DNA from: an uncultured Oscillospiraceae bacterium | GTDB taxonomy: Bacteria; Bacillota; Clostridia; Oscillospirales; Acutalibacteraceae | Length of the DNA: 48,357 nt | Assembly (NCBI GenBank): GCA_900549055.1 | Contig: URNB01000002.1 | Span: forward strand, 1-48,357 | Reading direction: 5' to 3' | Made by a program: the position numbers and the translations under genes | Notes under the pieces: model-generated | Database searches by the model: none | Told to the model about the DNA's origin: nothing | Seen by the model: only the letters and a program-made list of their open reading frames with translations | In this document: positions 1 to 8,685 of the stretch, in pieces | Layout of the letters: each line of letters opens with the position of its first letter | Position numbering within the stretch: the first letter of the stretch is position 1

Positions 1-753
1 GAATATGTTGTGAAGCAATTTAAAAATGAACACTGGTCATTGGACGCAATATTCGGATATGCCTTACATAACGAATTGTTTAAACGTGAGGAAATGGTTT
101 GCACCAAAACGCTTTACAACTATGTTTCGCTTGGATTGTTGCCGATTAAAAACATCGACCTGCCCGAAAAGCTGAAGCGGAATACAGCAAAATCGCAAGC
201 TGCCGAAAACAAAAAGAAGCTCGGCAGAAGTATTGAGGAACGCCCCGAAAGCGTCGAAATGAGAAATGAATTCGGACATTGGGAGATAGACAGCGTTCTC
301 GGACTGAAGAATGAAAATGAGCCTGTAGTTATTACACTTGTGGAACGGATGACAAGAATGTGCCTTTGGATAAAAGCTAAAAATCATACGGCAGAAGCAA
401 TGCAAGAAGCCTTTGAAGATGTGGTATCAGTGTTTTTAAGCAAGAAAAATCAGGTGTTTAAAACCGTAACCGGAGACAACGGTTCCGAATTTGCCACATT
501 GGCGGATTTTGAAAAATACGGAATGTCGGTATATTTCACTCACCCGTATACATCCTGCGAGAAAGGTACAAATGAATGTCATAATAAAATGCTGCGCAGA
601 TTCATTCCAAAGGGCAAGCCTATCAGTTCTTATACAGCCGAAGATATTTGCTATTTTGCCGATTGTATAAACGGATTACCGAGGAAAATTCTCGGATACC
701 GCACCCCAGAAGAGCTGTTTGAGCAGGAATTAGATAAAATTCACGCTGCCTAA
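1..753 (+). CDS. IS30-family transposase (5'-truncated by window edge)
   Basis: This is the C-terminal part of a DDE transposase of the IS30 family, which cuts and joins the ends of its own element. The reading frame is open to the left edge, so the N-terminal helix-turn-helix lies outside the window; a GTG at position 10 is only an internal codon. The DDE core is visible: the first Asp in GHWEIDSVLG, the second in TGDNGSEF, and the Glu in the stretch EKGTNECHNKMLRRFIPKG, which matches the family pattern around the third catalytic residue. No frameshift or stop is seen up to the TAA at 751-753, so the visible part looks intact. A hairpin and an IS30-like end follow it. Confidence 0.9.
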   Translation, partial: EYVVKQFKNEHWSLDAIFGYALHNELFKREEMVCTKTLYNYVSLGLLPIKNIDLPEKLKRNTAKSQAAENKKKLGRSIEERPESVEMRNEFGHWEIDSVLGLKNENEPVVITLVERMTRMCLWIKAKNHTAEAMQEAFEDVVSVFLSKKNQVFKTVTGDNGSEFATLADFEKYGMSVYFTHPYTSCEKGTNECHNKMLRRFIPKGKPISSYTAEDICYFADCINGLPRKILGYRTPEELFEQELDKIHAA

Positions 754-762
754 TATCGCGCC

Positions 763-815
763 ACTTTGGATTTCCTCCGTTCGGGGCTACGCCCCTCTCT
801 TCGTAAATCCAAAGT
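763..815 (+). terminator. Hairpin after IS30 transposase, possible terminator
   Basis: An 11-bp perfect outer stem (ACTTTGGATTT at 763-773 with AAATCCAAAGT at 805-815) encloses an inner GGGGC-TAC-GCCCC hairpin at 783-795. It lies between the transposase stop and the presumed IS end. There is no T-run after it, so it may shield the transposase mRNA or act on the element rather than terminate transcription by the classical route. Confidence 0.45.
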
Positions 816-899
816 CCTCTACCATAAAGTCACTGCTATTTTAATTTTGTTTCAACTTGCTATTGCAATTTGCGAAAATTTATTTTTTTAAAAAAAGTG

Positions 900-928
900 T
901 TGACAAATGCGAAAAAGAGTGATATACT
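900..928 (+). promoter_or_regulatory. Near-consensus sigma-70 promoter facing the 3' end of the regulator gene
   Basis: TTGACA at 900-905 and TATACT at 923-928 are separated by exactly 17 bases. Downstream is a small CTGTC-GATGA-GACAG hairpin (935-949) and a purine-rich AGAAGGAAA, but no convincing gene in the forward direction: the next gene is on the opposite strand and ends at 961. A transcript from here would be antisense to the regulator. Confidence 0.5.
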
Positions 929-960
929 GATTAAGCTGTCGATGAGACAGGCAAACAAAA

Positions 961-2070
961 TCAGAAGGAAATAAATTTTTGCTTTCCGGAGGTTTTGGTG
1001 TATTCAAACATCTGCCTGGTGTGGTATTGCAGCGCCTGCGGCGTTATAAACAGTCGGTTTGCAATTTCCGTATTAGTTGCGCCCTTCATAAAGTAAAGCA
1101 GTATTTGAAAATCAAGCTTATCGAAGGATACAAACATATTTTCAAGCTCTATAAGCTTTGTCAGATCCGAGCCTTCATCATATTGGGGAAAGGTGTTCAC
1201 AAATTTAAGCTGCGGCTCCCGCAGGGATTTTACCGTCGGCAATGAAATGTTTTTCTCGGGCAGCGGTACATGCTGTGTGCTTTCGCGGGGAAATATTTTT
1301 GTGGGAAGCAGATAATTTATGCTTGTCAGGTGATTTTTGTTATGCAGCAAAAGCTTGTAAGTTGCGGCAACCGCCTGAACGACATCGTCGCGGCTGTAGG
1401 TGACCGAGGTTATTGTGGTTTTGAAGAGCTTTGATATAGATATATATGTGTTTGATATTCCTATAATAAAGCGGCTCTTGGCATAATCGTCATCGAGCAA
1501 CTTTATTTTTTTCAGCAGACAGGCGGCTATAAAATCGTTTGCGCAGAGAATGGCGTCGTATTCATAACGCCTCGGGAAAAATTCGGAGAAGCATTGATCA
1601 AAGCCATCCCTGCGCTGAAACAAATCGTTTTGTGTGAACTGCGGATAAATGTTGTAAATTGCGTCGGCATGGTCGCGGTCGGGGGAGACATTGTTGAAGC
1701 CGAAAAGCGCCAGCCGCTTTTTCCCCGCACTGATGCAGTACTGAAGTATCGCGCGTTCATCGGTATAGGAATGACCGTAAATACCGCTGAAGGTAAGAAA
1801 CGGCACAAGGGTATTGGCGGAGTGAAGCACTATAACCGGTATATTGTTTTTATTGCAGAATAAAATCAGCTCGGTCAGGCACGTGTTCAACTCCGGAATA
1901 AGCAGAACAGCCTGCGGATCCTCTGTCATAAAATCGGTGTCGGTGGTTTGGCGCAGCGTTTTTGTGGGTATCCGTTTTCGGTTGAGAGCCTTTATCATGG
2001 ATATCTCGTACTGTGTTTTTAACGGAATATACATTTGAATATTAGGGTCATTCAATATATAAAGCGCCAT
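961..2070 (-). CDS. Transcriptional regulator: LacI-type sensor domain with C-terminal LuxR-type HTH
   Basis: This 369-residue protein is probably a cytoplasmic regulator of the divergent glycan-use cluster. Residues about 1-270 have the pattern of a periplasmic-binding-protein/LacI ligand domain: the AVLLIPELN strand, IPVIVLHSAN, the GKKRLALFGF strand and DAILCANDFIAACLL are typical sugar-sensing segments. Unlike true LacI proteins it has no N-terminal HTH. A LuxR/GerE-type HTH sits at about residues 315-369 (LDFQILLYFMKGATNTEIA, then LFITPQALQYHTRQMFEY). The protein stops right after this HTH, perhaps a few residues short. The ATG at 2070 is preceded by AGGTGATC. The likely ligand is a sugar released from the imported glycan; this is inference from position. 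Confidence 0.75.
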   Translation of the reverse strand: MALYILNDPNIQMYIPLKTQYEISMIKALNRKRIPTKTLRQTTDTDFMTEDPQAVLLIPELNTCLTELILFCNKNNIPVIVLHSANTLVPFLTFSGIYGHSYTDERAILQYCISAGKKRLALFGFNNVSPDRDHADAIYNIYPQFTQNDLFQRRDGFDQCFSEFFPRRYEYDAILCANDFIAACLLKKIKLLDDDYAKSRFIIGISNTYISISKLFKTTITSVTYSRDDVVQAVAATYKLLLHNKNHLTSINYLLPTKIFPRESTQHVPLPEKNISLPTVKSLREPQLKFVNTFPQYDEGSDLTKLIELENMFVSFDKLDFQILLYFMKGATNTEIANRLFITPQALQYHTRQMFEYTKTSGKQKFISF

Positions 2071-2161
2071 TTGATCACCTCATGCCTTATATTTTAGCAT
2101 AAAGAGCCTTAAAAAGCAAAGTTTTTTGCAGGTATTTTCAGGAAAGACGGTTTATAAAGCC

Positions 2162-2180
2162 AAATTGCACGGCGCAATTT
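2162..2180. promoter_or_regulatory. Inverted repeat in divergent promoter region, candidate operator
   Basis: AAATTGC (2162-2168) and GCAATTT (2174-2180) form a perfect 7-bp inverted repeat with a 5-bp spacer. It lies between the regulator and the first gene of the glycan cluster, where an operator for the regulator would be expected. A second small palindrome, GGTATACC, is at 2278-2285 near the RBS of the binding-protein gene. Binding by the regulator is inference. Confidence 0.3.
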
Positions 2181-2228
2181 TCAGAAATATCAAAAAATCA
2201 TGTTACAAATGTCACCGAATTGTTAAAC

Positions 2229-2257
2229 TATACAAATAGAAATGCCTGTGTTAAAAT
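2229..2257 (+). promoter_or_regulatory. Possible promoter of the glycan-use cluster
   Basis: TATACA (2229-2234) and TAAAAT (2252-2257) with a 17-base spacer are the best sigma-70-like pair upstream of the first binding-protein gene. The -35 box is poor (two mismatches), which fits a promoter needing an activator such as the divergent regulator. The assignment is tentative. Confidence 0.3.
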
Positions 2258-2317
2258 ATTTTTAAGGAAGTTTGGGTGGTATACCCCTGTTTAATGATAT
2301 GAAAGAGAGGAATTTAT

Positions 2318-3769
2318 ATGAAGAATTCGCAAAAGATTACGGCATTGCTGCTTTCCGGTTTGCTTTTGGTTTCGGCGGCGGGGTGCAAGGGCAGTAAGAA
2401 TAATAACGAAAGCTGGGTCACCTCCTATATTGAAATAGACGATGATAACGGCTCTCAGGCATCCTCCGGCGGAAAGACCGAGAACACAAAAAATAACTCA
2501 AGCAAGGGTAATCAAAGTAAGGGGAACTCCAATAAGGGAGGAAACAAAACGGGAGCCAACAGCGCGGAAATGTCTTATTTCGAGAACGCGCCCGCAAAGC
2601 TTGACGGCACAACCGTTCACTTTGCAACATGGATAGACCACAACCGCAACGAATCCGCACAGGTTATTGCTGATTTTACAGATATAACCGGAATAAAGGT
2701 AAAGCTTACCACAATAGCTCAGACCGATTACATATCAAAGCTTACCGGTCTTGTTGCGGCGGGCGAATCGCCTGACGTTATTGTAAACAACGGCGAGTGG
2801 CCGAAGGTTTTGCCGCTGCTCAAGCCTTTAAACGAGACTATTCTTAACACAAAGGATACCTTCTGGGATCAGGATATTGTAAAAATGTATACCGTAAACG
2901 GCAAGCCGTATTTGGTAAACGTTCGTAACGGCGCCTGGGATATGGGCGGCGCCTGCGTTGTTTACAACAAACGGATTTTTGAAGATAACGGTATAGGCAC
3001 ACCTTCGCTTTACTACCAGGAGGGGCGCTGGACGCTTGATAATTTCTTTAAGTGCGCCAAGGAGCTTAAAAAGGTTACGAAGGACGGCGGCGTGGGAATC
3101 GAGCTTAACACCTTCCTTACGGCGTACTCCTCAAGCATTATTTCATACGACTCCGCTTCGCAGAGCTTTAAGAGCAATATCAACGACGCCAAGTTCAACT
3201 CGACTCTGCAAAGGCTTATTGAGGCGCGTGACGCGGGATATGCCAATGTTACGGATGACGGCACCCGCTACCTCTTTGAGGACGAGCGAATCGGAATGCT
3301 GCTTTGCGGAACCTACGGTCTTCGCAAAACGGGTTGGTTTAACCAGCTTGACCAAGACGATATAGAATTTGTGCTGCTGCCCAAGGAAACCTCATCCTCC
3401 GCACAGGTTTACGGAAACGGCGGCGGCCGCTCATACGGCATATGCAAGGGCGCAAAGAATGCAGACGGCGCCGCATACTTCCTGCGTTATTTCCTTAACA
3501 TGGATTTTTACGATAAGGATGAAATTTTCAAAAATGACGATTGCGCCGAGCTTGATAAGCAGATAAAGGCGAATATGAACCGCAAGTCACTTGTCAGCAC
3601 CGATGCCGTTATATCCATTGTGACGGGAGCCAGCGGCGGAATCTATAAAATTTTCCCCGACCTTAAAACTTGCACTGCTTCACAGATTTCCGCGGCGCTC
3701 AAATCCGGCAGCAATTCACTCAACGCCTGCATTGACCGCGCGAATCAGATGATAAAGGACGCAAAATAA
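2318..3769 (+). CDS. Sugar ABC transporter substrate-binding lipoprotein
   Basis: This 483-residue lipoprotein is a family 1 extracellular solute-binding protein that would present an oligosaccharide to a CUT1-type ABC importer. It has a signal sequence with lipobox LVSAAGC (Cys at about residue 23), then a Ser/Asn/Gly/Lys-rich spacer up to about residue 85 that lifts the binding domain from the membrane. The two-lobed binding domain follows, with typical elements TDITGIKVKL, LVAAGESPDVIV, a MGGACVVYNKRIFEDNGI hinge segment and GGGRSYGICKGAKN. The RBS AGAGAGG precedes the ATG. It is the first gene of the cluster. The nearest permeases without an adjacent binding protein are those at 23812 and 24711, so it may pair with them. 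Confidence 0.9.
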   Translation: MKNSQKITALLLSGLLLVSAAGCKGSKNNNESWVTSYIEIDDDNGSQASSGGKTENTKNNSSKGNQSKGNSNKGGNKTGANSAEMSYFENAPAKLDGTTVHFATWIDHNRNESAQVIADFTDITGIKVKLTTIAQTDYISKLTGLVAAGESPDVIVNNGEWPKVLPLLKPLNETILNTKDTFWDQDIVKMYTVNGKPYLVNVRNGAWDMGGACVVYNKRIFEDNGIGTPSLYYQEGRWTLDNFFKCAKELKKVTKDGGVGIELNTFLTAYSSSIISYDSASQSFKSNINDAKFNSTLQRLIEARDAGYANVTDDGTRYLFEDERIGMLLCGTYGLRKTGWFNQLDQDDIEFVLLPKETSSSAQVYGNGGGRSYGICKGAKNADGAAYFLRYFLNMDFYDKDEIFKNDDCAELDKQIKANMNRKSLVSTDAVISIVTGASGGIYKIFPDLKTCTASQISAALKSGSNSLNACIDRANQMIKDAK

Positions 3770-3785
3770 AACAGGGAGGTACTGT

Positions 3786-6700
3786 ATGAAGAGCAGAAAA
3801 AACAGAATAGTCAGTCTTATAACTGCGGCGTTTCTGCTTTGCTCTGTTATTGTTCCGGCAACCCGCGGCGGCATTACGGCGCGGGCAGCCGGTTTTGAAA
3901 CAGAAAGCTATACTGTTGATTTCAAGGATTTTGACCTGACAAACGATGGCAAGGCATGGTCAAACGGCGGCTGGAGCATTGAGGATGATTCTGAGGCGGC
4001 AGGCGGCAAATACCTGAAATTCAGCGGTACAAGTTTCGATTGGAACGGAAGACTGGCAATAAGACTTATTCCGAGCCGTAAGCTTAAAAACAGCTCGAAC
4101 TATCGGTTCAGAATACGCTACCGCGTTGAGGGGTATGCAAGAGCGTGGGCGAACGCCAGGCTCGGTCTTGCGGCTACCCATGCTAACTGGGGCAATATTA
4201 CCGAAGGCGGCGACCTTAACCTTAACAGCGTTATGCTTATAGATGAGCTGAGCGATACCGCCGGCTGGATTGAAAGTGATTTCTGCGTTAAAATGCCGGA
4301 TAAATACGCTCAAGAGGGCGGACCGCAGCTTATGCTGTACCTTTTCTCACACGATGCTTCGGGAAATTACGCCAACGGAAAATACGGCGATCAATTCAAT
4401 ATTTCATTTGATTATATTAAAATTGTCCGTGTTTCCGAGCTGCGCCTGCACCGCGTTGATGAGGACGGCGAGGTAATATCAAGAATTTACGGCGCTCCGG
4501 GTGAAGCCGTAAAATTGCCCGAGGGTAATACATATTATTCCGATTATGACCCCGATAAGGGAGAGTTCTCGGGTGAAATAAATCCTGCGAGCCTTAAATT
4601 TACAAATGATGTTACCGCTGATTTATATTACAGCAGCTCAAACTTTGAAACTGAAAGCTATACGGTGGATTTCGGCAGCTACGACCCGAAAACCGACGGC
4701 AAGGTTTACAGCGATGCCGTTTGGAGTATAGGGGAGGACGCCGCGCTGGCGGGCGGAAAATACCTGTTGTTTGAGCGGGATAATTTCACCTGGCCGGGCG
4801 CCTTGAACGCACGGCTTATGCCGAAAGCGCTCACCGCGGGGCGCGGCTACCGTGTGACCGTGCGCTACAGTGTTTCGGGCTATAATCGCCCTGAAACTGT
4901 AAATGGCAAGCTCGGCATAGCCCTGAGCCAGACGAACTACGGCAGCATAACCGATGATTTAACAAAGGACATACAGCTTATTAAGGATGAAATAGCGAAT
5001 ACCGACGGGTATATAACCGAGAGCTTTGATATTAAAATGCCCGATACGCTTAATAACACCGCGAGTCCCTGCCTTATGCTTTATATGTTCTCGCACGACT
5101 CAAATAATAAGTTTTACAGCACAAGCAGCTACGGCAAGGTAAGCGTTAAATTTGACTATATAAAAATTGAGCGCACCTCTGCTGTTGAGCTTTACAGCGG
5201 CAGCAAGCTTTTTAAAACCGTGGGCATTGTTCCCGGGGAGGTATTAAGCACGGCAAAGCTGCCTGTTCCCACACTTTCGGGGCATGATTTCCTCGGCTGG
5301 TTTACAGAGCCCGAGTGCCTATACAGCGCGGGCGAAGAAATAACCGGAGCCAAAAAGGATATAACCGCAAGGCTTTATGCCGGCTGGAGGGAAAAAGAGG
5401 GGCTTACCGTTATTCATTTTGATACAAACGGCGGTGCCGAATTAGCCGATATAAAGGGCGTCCCGGGGGATACGGCAGAGCTGCCAGTTCCCACAAACAC
5501 CGGCAGCACCTTCAGCGGCTGGTTTTATGACCGCGAATGTACGCGCGCCTGCGGCAAGGTTGTGTTCCCGGCATTAGGGCAGAGCCTTACGCTTTATGCC
5601 GGCTGGAATATAAAGGAGCCGTGGGTAAAGGTTGATTTTGAAAGCCCCGCATTTTTGGAAAGCGGCTGGTGGAATGTAAATTCAAGCTATTCCACCAAAT
5701 ATATGACCTTCCCCGAAGGGTTTGCGCACGGCGGCAGCCGTTCGCTGAAATTTGAATACGCGGCGGGCGCAAAGGAAAACACCAAGGCGAGCCTTTCGGT
5801 TGTAATGTATAAGAATAACAACCACGTGACGGTTGAAACGGGCAAGTCCTACAGTATGACCTTCTGGTACAATGCCGAAAAGCTTTCATCGGACGTGAGC
5901 ATAACCGCACAAACCTGCTTTGCGCGCAATTTCTGGGCGAGCGGCATTGTAAATTACGATTCAAACAGCTTTGTTATAAGAAGCACCGAGCAGGGCGGCG
6001 GCTGGAAAAAGGCGACGATAGTATTTACCGCCGAGCCTTCAAGTAAAGACCACAACTGCCTTTATTTCCGTATAAATCCGCTTGCGGACGCCGACACCCT
6101 GCTGTGGATAGACGATATAAGCATAGACCCGCTGTCTGACAGCACAAATATTATAACACTGGTATACGATTCGCTTACAAACGAAAAAATATTCGCCGAA
6201 AAGGGTGATGAAATAACCCTGCCTACACCTAAAAAGGACGGCTACACCTTCGGCGGCTGGTATACCGATAAAAAGTATGAAAACGCGGTGACGGGCAGCA
6301 AATATAAGGTTACCGCAACCGGAAACCTTTATGCAAGGTGGATTCTTTCAAGCGTTATATGCGATTTTGAAAATTATCCGCAGGAATGGATGAGCGGCTC
6401 GGGGCGTTTCAGCTTTGACAGCAAAAACGGTATGTCGATAACCGACAGCGAGCATGTATCGGGTGAGAAATCGCTGCATTACGGCTATAACAAGGAGGTA
6501 AGCGGCGGCAACCCCTACGCCTATGCTCAGCTTTACAATGTGAACGATATCACCGTAAACGGCGATGTTCCGCTTATACTCGATGAAAACTCGGCTTATA
6601 CGGTTAAATTCAAATATAAGCTGAAGCAAAGCGCGGGAGATGTTCGTATAGATTTCGTAAGCGCCGCCAGAACCAACTATTGGGGCTATCGGAATACACT

Positions 6701-8684
6701 GGCATCTGTTACGGTATCGCGCGATGACGCAGGCGGCGATTGGTTTGAAAAAACTCTGTTTTTCCAAACGGGAAAATTCACGCGCGATGAATGGACGCAG
6801 GGCGACGCTATGTTTATGGTGATAAACGCCGGCGGCACCGTAACCGATATATGTATTGACGATATTGAGCTTACCGGTATGGGCGACCGCGTGTTTATAG
6901 AGTTTAAGTCTCCGTCGGGCGACTCGCAGTTTGTTACAGGCAAGCCGGGAGAAACAATCAAATTCCCGTCAGACCCTGTTCGCAACGGCTATAAATTCGC
7001 CGGATGGTATACCGATAAGGAGCTTACGCAAAAATTTGAAGGAACGGTTTTCGGCAAGGCGGCAATAACGCTTTACCCGAAAATGGTTATGGATGATGAA
7101 ATTAAAATAAGCTTTGAGGATGAATACTACCGCCGTTCGCTTAAAGGCGGGCAGGTTGATACCTGCGAAATTTCAAGCGATATGGCAAGCGACGGTAAAT
7201 ATTCGCTCAAGCTTGATAAGGCTGATACAAAGCGCGGCAACACGGGCATAGTGCTTGTGGCGGGCGAAGCGCCCATTGAGGTAGAGGACGGTGCCACATA
7301 TGTTATAACCTACGATTATTATGTGGTAAAGGATACGGGAACCTCGCTTGACTTTTACACCCCGTGGCCTAACGCGCAGTTTGCGGGAGCGGATAATATT
7401 TGGGCGTACCACTCAATACCCGATGAAACGTGGCGTTTCCCGCTTAATGAGCAGCAGGGAATTTGGAAAACCGCTTCGTTTATGTTTAAGGTGGCGCTTA
7501 ACGACCCAACGGCTAATACATTGTACTTTACGGTAAACGCAACCGCGGGCGGTATATATTATTTTGATAACCTGCGCTTATCAAAGCTTGATACATCAGA
7601 CGGCAAAATAGGGCTTAACCTTAACCCGACCGGCGCTACAGCGCTGCCGGAAACAAAGCTTTACCGCACGGCAAAGGCGGGCGCTACGGTTAACCTGCCT
7701 ACGAATATAGAGCGTGAGGGCTATGAGTTTATAGGCTGGTTTGCCGATAAAAAGTGCACCGAAAAGGTAAACGACCGCTATGTTATGAGCGAGCTTGACA
7801 CAACGCTTTACGCGGGCTGGGCTATAAAATCGATAAAGCAGGACTTTGAAACACTGTACGATACATATGTTTCAAAATATTACCGCGAAAATCTTGTAAT
7901 GTTTGATTATGACTATGAGCTTACGGATAAATCGTCGCATTCGGGCAAAATATCAGCCCACAGAATAGGCAACGATTATCTTAACGCGGCGTTCCAGGCA
8001 ATATCCGCTGACCTCGGCTGTATGCTCTCGGTCAACCAGGTTTACAGGCTTAAAATGTGGGTCAAAATGGACAGCTATAAGCAAACTCGCGGCGCAATAC
8101 GCATAGCAAGCAGCAACTTTATCAATTTCCCGTGGGGAATTGACGGCGACTGGAAAAACATATGCGCTATTGAAGACCTTGCCGACGGGCAGTGGCATGA
8201 GCTTACCTACACCTTCTATTCAACGGGTAATTTCCTGTCGATATCAACACCGGGGCTTTGCAGTATTTATATTGATGAAATATCGTTAGAGCTTATTCCC
8301 GGGGCTGATTCATCAATTTGCAGCTCGCCTGTAAGGGCAGAGGAATATATAGGCGTATATCCCGCAAGCGGCAATACCACTATTGCGGGCAGACCGCTTG
8401 ATTCAAAGCTGTTTAAGGGACTTGAAACCGCTGTTGCCCGCAAGGGCAATACGGCGTCCGGTTATGACGACGGCTATTATGACGAGGATGAAAACACCGA
8501 CGACAACACGGAAATCTCCGGCAAGAAAAAGAGAATCAAGGTCGTTCGCAAGCTTGTGGGAGGCAACGATTCGGACAACGGCTACACTGTTTGGATAATA
8601 GTCGGCGCGGCTGTCATACTGTGTGCCGCAGGCACTGCGGTGTTCATTGTTATCAAGCGCCGTAAAAGGAAAGAGGGGAAGTAA
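3786..8684 (+). CDS. Giant surface protein: repeated beta-sandwich modules with InlB/Flg_new repeats and C-terminal membrane anchor
   Basis: This 1632-residue exported protein has a signal peptide (residues 1 to about 35, ending ARAAG). Six beta-sandwich modules of carbohydrate-binding type follow at about residues 37-216, 288-465, 614-790, 855-1032, 1103-1268 and 1348-1505. The first two both begin FETESYTVDF and are near-duplicates. Five InlB/Listeria-Bacteroides-type repeats (pattern GxxFxGWY/FxxxxC/Y ending LYAGW) sit at about 472-535, 541-608, 790-852, 1035-1098 and 1275-1345. After a charged linker come one membrane helix (WIIVGAAVILCAAGTAVFIV) and a KRRKRKEGK tail; there is no LPXTG sorting signal. 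A strong GGGAGGT precedes the ATG. The likely role is capture of polysaccharide or adhesion at the cell surface. No catalytic domain was recognised. Confidence 0.8.
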   Translation: MKSRKNRIVSLITAAFLLCSVIVPATRGGITARAAGFETESYTVDFKDFDLTNDGKAWSNGGWSIEDDSEAAGGKYLKFSGTSFDWNGRLAIRLIPSRKLKNSSNYRFRIRYRVEGYARAWANARLGLAATHANWGNITEGGDLNLNSVMLIDELSDTAGWIESDFCVKMPDKYAQEGGPQLMLYLFSHDASGNYANGKYGDQFNISFDYIKIVRVSELRLHRVDEDGEVISRIYGAPGEAVKLPEGNTYYSDYDPDKGEFSGEINPASLKFTNDVTADLYYSSSNFETESYTVDFGSYDPKTDGKVYSDAVWSIGEDAALAGGKYLLFERDNFTWPGALNARLMPKALTAGRGYRVTVRYSVSGYNRPETVNGKLGIALSQTNYGSITDDLTKDIQLIKDEIANTDGYITESFDIKMPDTLNNTASPCLMLYMFSHDSNNKFYSTSSYGKVSVKFDYIKIERTSAVELYSGSKLFKTVGIVPGEVLSTAKLPVPTLSGHDFLGWFTEPECLYSAGEEITGAKKDITARLYAGWREKEGLTVIHFDTNGGAELADIKGVPGDTAELPVPTNTGSTFSGWFYDRECTRACGKVVFPALGQSLTLYAGWNIKEPWVKVDFESPAFLESGWWNVNSSYSTKYMTFPEGFAHGGSRSLKFEYAAGAKENTKASLSVVMYKNNNHVTVETGKSYSMTFWYNAEKLSSDVSITAQTCFARNFWASGIVNYDSNSFVIRSTEQGGGWKKATIVFTAEPSSKDHNCLYFRINPLADADTLLWIDDISIDPLSDSTNIITLVYDSLTNEKIFAEKGDEITLPTPKKDGYTFGGWYTDKKYENAVTGSKYKVTATGNLYARWILSSVICDFENYPQEWMSGSGRFSFDSKNGMSITDSEHVSGEKSLHYGYNKEVSGGNPYAYAQLYNVNDITVNGDVPLILDENSAYTVKFKYKLKQSAGDVRIDFVSAARTNYWGYRNTLASVTVSRDDAGGDWFEKTLFFQTGKFTRDEWTQGDAMFMVINAGGTVTDICIDDIELTGMGDRVFIEFKSPSGDSQFVTGKPGETIKFPSDPVRNGYKFAGWYTDKELTQKFEGTVFGKAAITLYPKMVMDDEIKISFEDEYYRRSLKGGQVDTCEISSDMASDGKYSLKLDKADTKRGNTGIVLVAGEAPIEVEDGATYVITYDYYVVKDTGTSLDFYTPWPNAQFAGADNIWAYHSIPDETWRFPLNEQQGIWKTASFMFKVALNDPTANTLYFTVNATAGGIYYFDNLRLSKLDTSDGKIGLNLNPTGATALPETKLYRTAKAGATVNLPTNIEREGYEFIGWFADKKCTEKVNDRYVMSELDTTLYAGWAIKSIKQDFETLYDTYVSKYYRENLVMFDYDYELTDKSSHSGKISAHRIGNDYLNAAFQAISADLGCMLSVNQVYRLKMWVKMDSYKQTRGAIRIASSNFINFPWGIDGDWKNICAIEDLADGQWHELTYTFYSTGNFLSISTPGLCSIYIDEISLELIPGADSSICSSPVRAEEYIGVYPASGNTTIAGRPLDSKLFKGLETAVARKGNTASGYDDGYYDEDENTDDNTEISGKKKRIKVVRKLVGGNDSDNGYTVWIIVGAAVILCAAGTAVFIVIKRRKRKEGK

Positions 8685-8685
8685 T

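Larger units (their letters stand above)
1..876 (+). mobile_element. IS30-type insertion sequence, right part only
   Basis: The transposase gene is followed by about 120 non-coding bases ending in a segment at 851-874 (TTCAACTTGCTATTGCAATT then TGCG) that resembles the terminal inverted repeat of Gram-positive IS30 elements. I place the right end near 874-876. The left end and the direct repeat flanking it are outside the window, so neither completeness nor the target duplication can be judged. Confidence 0.65.

Noticed and set aside
979..1245. Forward ORF with TTG start behind an RBS-like AGAAGGAAA and a good promoter
   Set aside because: It lies entirely opposite the regulator gene, whose protein has clear domains, and its own translation shows no recognisable features.
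8623..8685. Upstream extension of the GH16 lipoprotein
   Set aside because: The extension overlaps the end of the surface protein gene and would bury the lipoprotein signal peptide; the RBS points to 8686.
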